A stretch of 64,000 nt of DNA from positions 1 through 64,000 of the forward strand of contig NZ_DASVSF010000008.1 in assembly GCF_036388275.1 (NCBI RefSeq), written 5' to 3'. The position numbers were made by a program, and so were the translations under genes. The notes beneath the pieces were generated by a model. That model ran no database searches. It saw only the letters and a list, made by a program, of their open reading frames with translations, and had not been told where the DNA came from. Source of the stretch: Longimicrobium sp. Lineage in GTDB: Bacteria; Gemmatimonadota; Gemmatimonadetes; Longimicrobiales; Longimicrobiaceae. Below are positions 27,521 to 34,438 of this stretch, piece after piece (position 1 is the stretch's first letter; every line of letters starts with the position of its first letter).

Positions 27521-28120
27521 ATGCCCAAGCCGAAGGTCACCTTTCAGATCCTCCGCGAGATCGCCGAAACCGCCAGCGGCATGCGCGGCTACGACCTGTA
27601 CTTCGTCATCCGCGACGGCGACCCGGTAATCTGCCCGTCCAAAACCCCGGTGCAGGAGGACGACGACACGGTGGTCATCCACTGCGATCCTACTCCGAAG
27701 GATCCGCCTTCGACGGTGCGGTTCGCCTCGATCGGCGTCCAGAAGGGCAAGAGCGTGAACCTGATGAGCGTCACGGTGCCTGCGGAAGGGTTCCACCCGG
27801 CCGGGACGTACGCGGCGGACGCGGTGTTCTGGAGCGTGTCGGCGGTCGAGAAGTTCCTGGTGCCGTACTATGCGTCGGTGTACGGCGACAGGGGCCCGGA
27901 GATGGCGAAGGCGGTGCTGAACGTGCTGCTGCCCGAAAGCGCGGTAGGCGGCGAGGAGAGGGTGGAGGGCGAGACGCCCTTTGCCGTGGCGCACCTGCCC
28001 AGCTCGGAGTTCGTGGGTGAGCCTGAGGCGGAGCCCCTCATCGTGCCCAAGCTGGCGACGCTGCACCCCGGCGGCCACGCACGACGGGTGCACCTGGCCC
28101 GTCGCGCTCAGGGCCGGTAG
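27521..28120 (+). CDS. Hypothetical protein
   Basis: Unrecognised 199-aa protein. No signal peptide or membrane helix. The first half is a mixed alpha/beta region containing QILREIAETASGMRGYDLYF. A conserved-looking middle stretch GTYAADAVFWSVSAVEKFLV follows, and the C-terminus is basic. ATG 27521 has AGAGAG upstream. A TTGACG at 27440 could be a -35 element, but no good -10 follows. The stop lies 13 bases inside the end of the convergent SARP-type gene. Confidence 0.6.
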   Translation: MPKPKVTFQILREIAETASGMRGYDLYFVIRDGDPVICPSKTPVQEDDDTVVIHCDPTPKDPPSTVRFASIGVQKGKSVNLMSVTVPAEGFHPAGTYAADAVFWSVSAVEKFLVPYYASVYGDRGPEMAKAVLNVLLPESAVGGEERVEGETPFAVAHLPSSEFVGEPEAEPLIVPKLATLHPGGHARRVHLARRAQGR

Positions 28121-30879
28121 GCCAGCGCGACGATGAGCGGGTCGCGTAGCAGGTATTCGCGCATGGACGGGCGGTAGGCCAGCATGCGGTCCACCAGCGT
28201 GCGCGCGCCCGCGGTGTCGCCCAGCATCAGCCGCACCCAGGCCTCTTCGTAGTTCAGCGAGTGGGCAAGCGCGGGGTGGGTCCCCACCTCGCTTCGCGCC
28301 CGGGCCACCACGGCCCGGGCGCTGTCCGCGTCGCCGGCGCGGGCAGAAACCGCGGCGGCCACCATCCGCCGGTAGATGGGCCCGTACACGCGGTTCTGCG
28401 CGCGGGCGCGTGCCGGCGGGTCGATGCGGTCCAGCTCGGCCACCAGGCGCCAGGCCGCCGCCGCGTCGGCGGGGCGCGTGCGGTCGTTGCGCAGCAGGGT
28501 CAGGCGGCACTCGGTGAACCGGCGGTCGGCGGGAAACTGCGCGGCTCCCAGCTCGCACTGTTCGTGGGCCTGGGCGTAGTCGCCCCGCCACAGCCCGCTG
28601 AAATACAGGAGGTGGCGGATGGCGGCCATGTCGTCGAGGTAGGCGTCCGCGGCCAGGGCGCGCCGGGCGGCCACCTCGCTTTCCGCCAGGCGTCCGCGGA
28701 TGCGCAGCAGCTGGCTGAGGGTGCTCCACACACTGGCGCGCGACGGCTCGGCCGCGGTGGCGGCGCGCAGGTCGGTTTCGGCCGTGTCCATCCACACGCG
28801 CTGCCTCACCGTGTCCGACGCCTCCAGCGCCAGCCGGTAGACGGCGGTGCCGCGAAGCTCCAGCGCCTCGGCACGGGAGCCCCGCCCCTGCGCCAGCACC
28901 TTCTCCGCGTGCCGCTGCGCGGACCGCAGACGCGCGTTGCGGGCGTCGCCGCGGGCAAAGCCTGCGCGGTCGATGTCCACCCACCCCCGCAGCAGCGTGG
29001 GCTGCGCCCAGCGCGGGTCGGCCACCTGGCCGCGCGCCAGCAGCGAGTCGGCGCGCAGCAGCAGGCGGGCGGCCGAGCCGGTGTCCAGCGTGTCGAGGCT
29101 GCGGCCCATGGCGCGCGCGTCGCGGCGCAGCTGCTCCGCCATCAGTACCCGCTCCCGCGCTTCGGCGCTTTCCGTTTCTGCCGCGGCGGTGCGCAGCCGC
29201 ACCTCCTGGCCCACCCGCCTGCGCAGCGCGGCGGACACCTCGGCGGCCACCGCGCGCTCCAGCGCCACCACGTCGCCCAGCGGCTTGCCGATCACCCGGC
29301 TCTGCAGCTGGCGCTGCGTGTTGGCGTCCACCAGCGCCACCGTGACCCAGACGCTGTCGCGCGAGCGTTGCAGCGTGCCCTCCACCACGCTTCCCACGCG
29401 CAGCTGGGCGGCCATGCTGTCGAAGCGCACGGCGCCATCACGGTACGGGCGTACGCCGCCGCGCGACACCACGTCGAGCGCGCCCACCTGGCCCAGCTCG
29501 TGGATCAGCCGCTCCGTCAGCCCCACGGCCAGGTACTGCAGTTCGCCCCCGGGGCTCAGGTCCTCGAAGTACAGCACGGCAATGCGCCGCGGATCATACC
29601 GCGGCGCATCGTCGTTCTGCCCGGTCTGCAGCGACGAGCCGGTGAGCAGGGCCAGCAGAAGCCCCAGCAGCACTCCGCCCAACGCCGCGTACGGGGCGGC
29701 AGTGCGGCGTCGCCGGGGCGTGAGGGGCACGGCGACGGGCCGGGGGGGAGGCGCCTCCGCGTCCGCCGCTGCCGGGACTACGGGCGGGGGCGCGACCGGC
29801 GCGGCGTCCGCCGCCTCCGCGGCAACCGGCGCGGGTGGGATCGAGGCCGCGCCGGACGCATCCGCCGGACTCGCTCCCTCTGAGGCTTCCTCCGCATCCA
29901 GCCCGGCCACCGCGTCCTCACGGATCGCCTGATCCGCAGCATCCACCGTATCCACCGTATCCACCGTATCCACCGTATCGGCTTCATCCGGCGCTGACGC
30001 GGGCGATGCGGAATGGGACAGGGCGGCGGTGGCGGAAGGGGAAGCGGTGGGCTGGGGCGGATCGATGAACGGAGACGAATCGATGGCGGGCGGGGGGCGG
30101 GCCGGCTCCGCGGCGGGCCGGTGCGCCAGGGGGGGCACGGGCGCGGCGGCGCGCGGGGGATCGGCACGGAGCCGCGCGACCAGCGCCAGCAGGTCCGGGT
30201 CGGGCTCCACCCCCAGCTCTTCGCGCAGCATCGCCGCGTGCGTCTCTGCCGCGCGCAGGGCGGAGGGGCGTTCGCCTGCGGCGTCCAGGGCGCGCACAAG
30301 GCGCAGGGCCGTGCGCGAGCTGAACGGGTCGTGCGCGGCCAGCCGGCGCCACCAGTCCACGGCGCGGAGGGCGCTTCCCTCATCCTCCGCCGCCTGGGCC
30401 AGCCCCTCCAGCGCGGTGGCGTGCGCCCGCGCCAGCCGGTCGCGCTCGGCATCGATCCAGCGCTCGAACTCGGGCGCGTCGCCCACGAAGAAGCCGTCCA
30501 GCAGCGGGCCACGGTACAGGGCCGCTGCTCCCTCCGCATCCCCCGCCTCCAGCCGGTCTTGGAACTCGGCCACGTCGCTGGCCACCGCCTCGGGGTTCAG
30601 CGCCACGTCGCCCGCCGCCGGGGCCGCCACGCTGCCTTCCCCAAGCTCCTTGCGCAGCACGTACAGCGACTCGGACAGGTTGTGCCGCGCCGCCTCGGTG
30701 GTGAGCTCCGGCCACAGCAGCCCGATGATCCGCTCCCGCCCCACCGGACGCCCCCGAGCCACCGCCAGTACAGCCAGCAGCGCCACCCGCCGCTTGTGCG
30801 CGGCGCGTCCGCGAACGGGCCCGTCAGGGCCGGAAAAGGCGGGATCTCCGAGCAGTTCCAGGCGAAAGAGAGGGGGCAT
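28108..30879 (-). CDS. SARP-type regulator fused to a TolB-like and TPR region
   Basis: A 923-aa protein. N-terminus: OmpR-type winged helix (about 4-85) with LLGDPAFSGPDGPV and a bacterial transcriptional activator domain (about 88-240; YRGPLLDGFFVGDAPEFERW, HAAMLREELGVEPDPDLLALV), together the SARP/BTAD layout. Then an Ala/Pro-rich linker with a tandem VDT repeat (about 300-315), a membrane helix near 400-420 (AALGGVLLGLLLALLTG), a TolB-like domain (RIAVLYFEDLSPGGELQYLA) and TPR-like helices to the end. The single helix would place the DNA-binding half in the cytoplasm and the sensor in the periplasm. ATG 30879 is preferred over TTG 30891. Ligand and targets unknown. Confidence 0.8.
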   Translation of the reverse strand: MPPLFRLELLGDPAFSGPDGPVRGRAAHKRRVALLAVLAVARGRPVGRERIIGLLWPELTTEAARHNLSESLYVLRKELGEGSVAAPAAGDVALNPEAVASDVAEFQDRLEAGDAEGAAALYRGPLLDGFFVGDAPEFERWIDAERDRLARAHATALEGLAQAAEDEGSALRAVDWWRRLAAHDPFSSRTALRLVRALDAAGERPSALRAAETHAAMLREELGVEPDPDLLALVARLRADPPRAAAPVPPLAHRPAAEPARPPPAIDSSPFIDPPQPTASPSATAALSHSASPASAPDEADTVDTVDTVDTVDAADQAIREDAVAGLDAEEASEGASPADASGAASIPPAPVAAEAADAAPVAPPPVVPAAADAEAPPPRPVAVPLTPRRRRTAAPYAALGGVLLGLLLALLTGSSLQTGQNDDAPRYDPRRIAVLYFEDLSPGGELQYLAVGLTERLIHELGQVGALDVVSRGGVRPYRDGAVRFDSMAAQLRVGSVVEGTLQRSRDSVWVTVALVDANTQRQLQSRVIGKPLGDVVALERAVAAEVSAALRRRVGQEVRLRTAAAETESAEARERVLMAEQLRRDARAMGRSLDTLDTGSAARLLLRADSLLARGQVADPRWAQPTLLRGWVDIDRAGFARGDARNARLRSAQRHAEKVLAQGRGSRAEALELRGTAVYRLALEASDTVRQRVWMDTAETDLRAATAAEPSRASVWSTLSQLLRIRGRLAESEVAARRALAADAYLDDMAAIRHLLYFSGLWRGDYAQAHEQCELGAAQFPADRRFTECRLTLLRNDRTRPADAAAAWRLVAELDRIDPPARARAQNRVYGPIYRRMVAAAVSARAGDADSARAVVARARSEVGTHPALAHSLNYEEAWVRLMLGDTAGARTLVDRMLAYRPSMREYLLRDPLIVALAYRP
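29941..29976. repeat. Four 9-bp tandem repeats in coding sequence
   Basis: Four perfect copies of ATCCACCGT, encoding (on the minus strand) a TVD repeat in the flexible linker of the SARP-type regulator. The nine-base unit keeps the frame, so copy-number change would only alter linker length. Confidence 0.85.
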
Positions 30880-31192
30880 TCGGGGCTTCAACCAGGGAGA
30901 TGATGGAGAGCATGAAACCGGGTTGATCTCAAGTATTTAGAATGTGTTCACGTATCGGGGACGCCGCAAGCGTTTCCCTCCGTGGACGGGCAGATGCCGT
31001 CCTTCTTTTCTTCTCTCAACCCGTACGAGCCATGTACACGAGAGCCCGGGACCCGCCCCGGCAGAGGCAGACGGTCGTAGTGCTCGATCACAGGTGCGTG
31101 CCCCGGGCGGGTTACGCCCTCCACACGGCCCGGCGAAGCAAAGCGGGCAGTGACTCCATTCCATCACAATCATGCGCAAAGGATCGAACCAC
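30880..31192. other. Divergent intergenic region upstream of the 31-kb pilin gene
   Basis: This 313-bp stretch separates the minus-strand SARP gene from the plus-strand pilin gene. It holds leader copy 1 (30927-31018) and then about 170 bases without recognised signals. The pilin start is preceded by AAAGGA nine bases upstream. Short frames here are not supported. Confidence 0.6.
30927..31018 (+). promoter_or_regulatory. Conserved 92-nt leader element, copy 1
   Basis: Begins TCTCAAGTATTTAGAATGTG and is nearly identical over its first 42 bases to copy 2 at 31847-31938. Two hairpins can form: GGGGACGC with GCGTTTCC around CGCAA (two G-U pairs), and GGACGG with CCGTCC around seven bases. A pyrimidine-rich tail TTCTTTTCTTCTCTC follows, as in an intrinsic terminator. 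The upstream gene points away, so this cannot terminate it; an attenuator or regulatory 5' leader for the pilin gene 175 bases downstream is more likely. It does not match a riboswitch class I know. Confidence 0.55.
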
Positions 31193-31717
31193 ATGTCGAC
31201 TCTGAAGAAGCTCAGCCTGACCGCGGCCGCCCTCCTCCTTGCCGCCGCTCCCTCCATGGCCCATGCCCAGGCCGAAGGCCAGATCAACGCCAGCGCCACC
31301 ATCGCGCAGGTGCTTGCTTTCGACCACACCATGGTCAAGGACATCTCGTTCGGCAACCTGTCGCCCGACCAGACCGGCCCCGTGTCGGCCGCCGGATACA
31401 TTCCGCTGAAGCACAACGTGGCCGTGCAGATCTGGTTCGACGCCCTGCCCAGCCTGAGCGACGGCACCGCCACGCTCACCACCACGTACGCGTGCTCGGT
31501 TTCGGCCACCACCACCGCCGGCACCTTCGGCACCTGCCCCACGGCGCAGGCGGGCGTCGCGGCGACCACGTCGCAGTTCTACCAGACCACCCCCGGCGGT
31601 GTGGCTACCAACTACGTCCACGTGCGCGCCACATTGGGCCAGACGGTGATCAACACCGCGGCGCCCGGCCTGTACACGGCCACCGTCGAGGTCCGCGCGG
31701 CCAAGTCGACCATCTGA
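31193..31717 (+). CDS. Fimbrial major-subunit-like protein (orphan paralogue)
   Basis: Secreted 174-aa protein, by hand comparison about 89% identical (18 differences in about 170) to the first gene of the chaperone-usher operon at 42792-43307. Signal peptide to about residue 25 (APSMAHA-QAEG). The mature part starts QINASATIAQVLAF and contains ISFGNLSPDQ, a CSVSATTTAGTFGTC Cys pair and a C-terminal strand GLYTATVEVRAAKSTI, the pattern of pilin subunits that donate and accept strands (DUF4402/spore-coat-U-like). I start it at ATG 31193; an ATG at 31172 adds seven residues. Its natural chaperone and usher are missing here, so export of the subunit would depend on the 40-kb operon. Confidence 0.75.
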   Translation: MSTLKKLSLTAAALLLAAAPSMAHAQAEGQINASATIAQVLAFDHTMVKDISFGNLSPDQTGPVSAAGYIPLKHNVAVQIWFDALPSLSDGTATLTTTYACSVSATTTAGTFGTCPTAQAGVAATTSQFYQTTPGGVATNYVHVRATLGQTVINTAAPGLYTATVEVRAAKSTI

Positions 31718-31721
31718 ACCG

Positions 31722-31845
31722 GATGGCGCGGCGGTCCGAGCTGAGCCTGCGTGCGCGGGGAGGCATCGTCCTCCTCGCGCTTGCCGCGGGGCTACCGGGC
31801 ACCATTCCGGCGCAGGCCGCGGCGTCCCCGAGCGCGTTTTGGTGA
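31722..31845 (+). pseudogene. Truncated copy of the chaperone-usher operon's second gene
   Basis: Matches the start of the gene at 42277-42786: MARR, then LSLRARGGI, LPGTI, AQAAASP. A 61-bp stretch present in the intact gene is missing. Its endpoints are the 11-bp direct repeat CGGCGTCCCCG, which occurs twice in the intact gene and once here, as expected from slippage or recombination between the repeats. The deletion shifts the frame, and the reading ends at once in SAFW-stop. Homology also stops there, where leader copy 2 begins. It follows the orphan pilin gene exactly as the intact gene follows its pilin. Confidence 0.85.
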
Positions 31846-31846
31846 G

Positions 31847-31938
31847 TCTCAAGTCTTTAGAATGTGTTCACGTATCGGGGACGCCGCAAAGCGTTTCCCG
31901 CCTTGGACGGGCCGGGGCCGTCCTTCCTTCTCCTCTCA
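31847..31938 (+). promoter_or_regulatory. Conserved 92-nt leader element, copy 2
   Basis: Second copy of the element at 30927-31018. The first 42 bases differ at one position (TCTCAAGTCTTTAG). The hairpin loops vary (CGCAAA for CGCAA; the GGACGG/CCGTCC loop sequence changes) while the stems are kept, which is what selection on RNA structure would produce. It ends in CCTTCCTTCTCCTCTCA. It lies 124 bases upstream of the lectin gene, a distance like that of copy 1 from the pilin gene. Confidence 0.55.
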
Positions 31939-32062
31939 CACGGAATGCAGATACGCCTCGCCCGCCGTATCACCTCTTGCCGGCTCGATCCACAGTGAAG
32001 GGCCGGAAAAGCGCAGGACATTCGCAGCAGTCATTCTCCAACTTCCAAAGGAAACGTCCATC

Positions 32063-32494
32063 ATGGCCATCTGCACGAACGTCGGATACTCCGGCAACAA
32101 CGTTCCACTGCCGGACCTGATCACCACCACCAGCTCCCTGACCTGCTTCGTGTCGGGCTACACCCAGACCGGCAACACGATCACCGTCTCCATCTGGGCA
32201 ACGGGTGGAACCACCGCACTCGCGACCATCTCCGGTGGTGGCCGTGGAGGGGCGCTGACGGCGATGAGCACCGCATCGTTCCAACTCCAGAGCGGCACGA
32301 CCTACTACGCCGTGGTTTCCAGCACCCAGCCCCAAGGGCTGACCCAGGTGCTGACCGGGTACGATGCGCTGTCCTACGGCACCACCACGTACGCCGGCGG
32401 ATACACGTTCTGCGTAGAGGACACGCCCTCGGGGGGGGACTGTGACTTCAACGACGCGTTGATTAATCTCAACTGGACGCTGTTCGGGGGATAA
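32063..32494 (+). CDS. LecB (PA-IIL)-like calcium-dependent lectin
   Basis: A 143-aa protein whose C-terminus matches the Ca2+/sugar-binding loop of fucose/mannose lectins of the LecB family. Residues 119-138 read EDTPSGGDCDFNDALINLNW, against the LecB pattern ED-x2-DxDxNDA-x4-NW, so Glu119, Asp126, Asp128, Asn130 and Asp131 align with the calcium ligands. LecB ends two residues after NWP (LG), and its terminal Gly carboxylate completes a calcium site in the partner; here the chain ends LFGG, slightly longer. The first part is beta-rich and Thr/Gly-rich. There is no signal peptide, as in LecB itself. It lies behind leader copy 2 and next to a fimbrial-subunit gene, which suggests adhesion. 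Family call from the motif only. Confidence 0.62.
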   Translation: MAICTNVGYSGNNVPLPDLITTTSSLTCFVSGYTQTGNTITVSIWATGGTTALATISGGGRGGALTAMSTASFQLQSGTTYYAVVSSTQPQGLTQVLTGYDALSYGTTTYAGGYTFCVEDTPSGGDCDFNDALINLNWTLFGG

Positions 32495-32520
32495 GAATCG
32501 AGCCCGCCTCTCACCTTCGC

Positions 32521-32544
32521 AGCCCCGGCCCGTGCGCCGGGGCT
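32521..32544 (+). terminator. First hairpin after the lectin gene
   Basis: AGCCCCGGC and GCCGGGGCT form a perfect nine-base-pair stem around six bases, 26 bases after the lectin stop. No U-run follows; it may act with the next hairpin. Confidence 0.5.
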
Positions 32545-32564
32545 GTGCTGATCATCCGACAGGA

Positions 32565-32600
32565 GGCCCGCCACGCTGCGGCGGGCCTTCTTCTTGTTTC
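32565..32600 (+). terminator. Intrinsic terminator after the lectin gene
   Basis: GGCCCGCC and GGCGGGCC form an eight-base-pair stem with a seven-base loop, followed by TTCTTCTTGTTTC. It closes the pilin/lectin locus before the MazG-like gene. Confidence 0.8.
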
Positions 32601-32654
32601 CATTTGGGAACGCGCTTAGGTTGCGTGCATCTCCCGACACCGGATGGCGAAAGC

Positions 32655-32978
32655 ATGGATCTCCGCGAAATCCAGCAGCAGGTAGACGCGTACATCTCGC
32701 AGTTCAAGGAGGGGTACTTTCCGCCGCTGGTGAACCTGGCGCGTCTGACGGAAGAGGTGGGCGAGCTGGCGCGCGAGATCAACCACCAGTTCGGCCCCAA
32801 GACCAAGAAGCACGACGAGCCCGAGGGCGACATCGCGCTGGAGCTGGGCGACATCCTGTTCGTGATCGTGGTCCTGGCCAACCAGCTGGACATCGACCTG
32901 AGCGAAGCCGCTCGCCGCACCCTCTCCAAGTACCAGGTGCGCGACGCCGACCGCTGGGAGCGGAAGGAACCGGGGTAA
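32655..32978 (+). CDS. MazG-like nucleotide pyrophosphohydrolase
   Basis: Single-domain MazG-family all-alpha NTP pyrophosphohydrolase (107 aa), similar in size to YpjD-type proteins. The metal-binding pattern is present as LTEEVGELAREI (EExxE, residues 31-42) and ALELGDILFVIV (ExxD, 61-72). Such enzymes clear non-canonical or excess nucleotides; the substrate cannot be told. Start ATG 32655. The stop overlaps a 9-bp tandem repeat, and the NtrC-like regulator begins about 100 bases downstream. Confidence 0.88.
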   Translation: MDLREIQQQVDAYISQFKEGYFPPLVNLARLTEEVGELAREINHQFGPKTKKHDEPEGDIALELGDILFVIVVLANQLDIDLSEAARRTLSKYQVRDADRWERKEPG

Positions 32979-33012
32979 CAACGGTAACTACGGTCATAAC
33001 GGTCACAACGGT
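32977..33012. repeat. Four 9-bp tandem repeats
   Basis: Four imperfect units: AACAACGGT, AACTACGGT, CATAACGGT, CACAACGGT. They overlap the MazG-gene stop codon and lie just before the 8-bp repeat array at 33031. Confidence 0.8.
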
Positions 33013-33030
33013 AAAAGCGCAGGGCGACGC

Positions 33031-33078
33031 GCACTTTCGCACTTTCGCACTTTCGCACTTCCGCACTCACGCACTCCC
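33031..33078. repeat. Six 8-bp tandem repeats before the response regulator
   Basis: Three GCACTTTC units, then GCACTTCC, GCACTCAC and GCACTCCC, ending one base before the ATG of the sigma54 regulator, where a Shine-Dalgarno should be. The last two unit types are the same as those in the 13-unit array at 43690-43793. Confidence 0.9.
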
Positions 33079-33079
33079 C

Positions 33080-34438
33080 ATGAATCCCACCGTCTTCATC
33101 ATCGACGACGACCCCGACCAGGTGGCGCTGGTAACGGCGCAGATCGAGCGCGGGCGCCGCTTCGTCACCAAGGGCTTCACGCGGGCGGAGAGCGCGCTGG
33201 AGGAAATCCGCTCCGACCCGCCCGACGCGGTGGTGTGCGACCTGGTGATGCCCGGCATGGACGGCATCACCTTCGTCCGCCGCGTGCGCGAGCTGAACCG
33301 CGGGCTACCCGTGATCATCGCCACCGCGCGGGGGACGGAGGGCGACGCCGAGCGCGCGCTGCAGGCCGGGGCCTCGGACTTCACCACCAAGCCCATCGAC
33401 CCGCGCTCGCTGGAAACGCGCATCGCCCGGGCGATGGAACAGGCGCCCAAGGAGCAGCTGCTCCAGAGCCTCACGCAGGCCAAGTTCGACCCGCACGCCA
33501 TCATCGGCCGGCACCCGCTGATGCAGCAGGTGCGCGAGTTCATCGCCAGCGTGGGGTCGGTGCCGCAGGTGTCGGCGCTGCTGCTGGGCGAGTCGGGGAC
33601 GGGCAAGAACCTGGTGGCCCGCGGCATCCACGCCGCCAGCAAGGCGGCCGGCTACCGCTTCGTGGAGGTGAACTGCGCGGCGCTGCCGGCCGGGCTGCTG
33701 GAGGCGGAGCTGTTCGGCTACGAGAAGGGCGCGTTCACCGACGCCAAGCAGGCCAAGAAAGGCCTCGTCGAGGTGGCGGACGGGGGCACGCTGTTCCTGG
33801 ACGAAATCGGCACCATGGCGCCCGAGCTGCAGACCAAGCTGCTCTCGTTCCTGGAAAGCCGCTCGTTCCGCCGCATCGGCAGCACCCGCGAGCAGACCGT
33901 CACCCTGCGCGTAGTGGCCGCCACGAACGCCGACCTGAGCGCCGAGGTGGGGCGGGGGACCTTTCGCGAAGACCTGTACTACCGGCTGAACGTGGCGTCG
34001 CAGATGCTGCCCCCGCTGCGCGCCATCCGCTCCGACATCCCCGAGATCGCCATCCACTTCGTCAAGCGCGCGGCCGAGTACTTCGCCAAGCCGGTTCCCG
34101 AGATCGACGCCGACGGGGTAGACCGGCTTACGCGCTACGACTGGCCGGGGAACGCGCGCGAACTGCGGAACATCATCGAGCGCTCGATGATCTTTTCGTC
34201 CGGCCCCACGCTGCGCATCGTGGAGCTGGCCAACACGCCCGTGGCGGTGGCCGCGCCGGTGGAAGGCGTGGTGATCCCCCGCGGGCTGACGCTGGACGAG
34301 GTGGAGGCACGCTACATCGAAGAAACGCTGCGCGAGGTGGGCGGCAACGTGCAGGAGGCCGCCGACCGGCTGGGCGTGTCGCGCAAGGTGCTGTGGCAGC
34401 GCCGCAAGCAGCACGGCCTGCTGGCCGGGAGGGAGTAG
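33080..34438 (+). CDS. Sigma54-dependent response regulator (NtrC family)
   Basis: A 452-aa three-domain regulator. Receiver 4-118 with phospho-acceptor Asp54 (VVCDLVMPGMDG) and Lys104. AAA+ domain about 142-380: Walker A GESGTGKN (170-177), Walker B GGTLFLDEIG (235-244) and WPGNARELRNIIERS. The sigma54-contact loop is GAFTDA (217-222) instead of the canonical GAFTGA. C-terminal Fis-type helix-turn-helix about 405-450 (EAADRLGVSRKVLWQRRKQH). ATG 33080 has no clear Shine-Dalgarno because the 8-bp repeats occupy that place. The stop overlaps the GTG of the hybrid kinase, its probable partner. Confidence 0.93.
   Translation: MNPTVFIIDDDPDQVALVTAQIERGRRFVTKGFTRAESALEEIRSDPPDAVVCDLVMPGMDGITFVRRVRELNRGLPVIIATARGTEGDAERALQAGASDFTTKPIDPRSLETRIARAMEQAPKEQLLQSLTQAKFDPHAIIGRHPLMQQVREFIASVGSVPQVSALLLGESGTGKNLVARGIHAASKAAGYRFVEVNCAALPAGLLEAELFGYEKGAFTDAKQAKKGLVEVADGGTLFLDEIGTMAPELQTKLLSFLESRSFRRIGSTREQTVTLRVVAATNADLSAEVGRGTFREDLYYRLNVASQMLPPLRAIRSDIPEIAIHFVKRAAEYFAKPVPEIDADGVDRLTRYDWPGNARELRNIIERSMIFSSGPTLRIVELANTPVAVAAPVEGVVIPRGLTLDEVEARYIEETLREVGGNVQEAADRLGVSRKVLWQRRKQHGLLAGRE

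Larger units (their letters stand above)
31718..32062. other. Interval between orphan pilin and lectin gene
   Basis: Contains the pseudogene remnant (31722-31845), leader copy 2 (31847-31938) and about 120 bases of 5' untranslated region with AAAGGA ten bases before the lectin ATG. No other gene seen. Confidence 0.65.

Noticed and set aside
30927..31938. c-di-GMP-I (GEMM) riboswitch in the repeated leader
   Set aside because: GGGGACGCCGCAAAGC is reminiscent of part of the motif, but the conserved GCACAGGGCAAACC core and the GGUAGGUAGCGGGGUUACC receptor half are absent.
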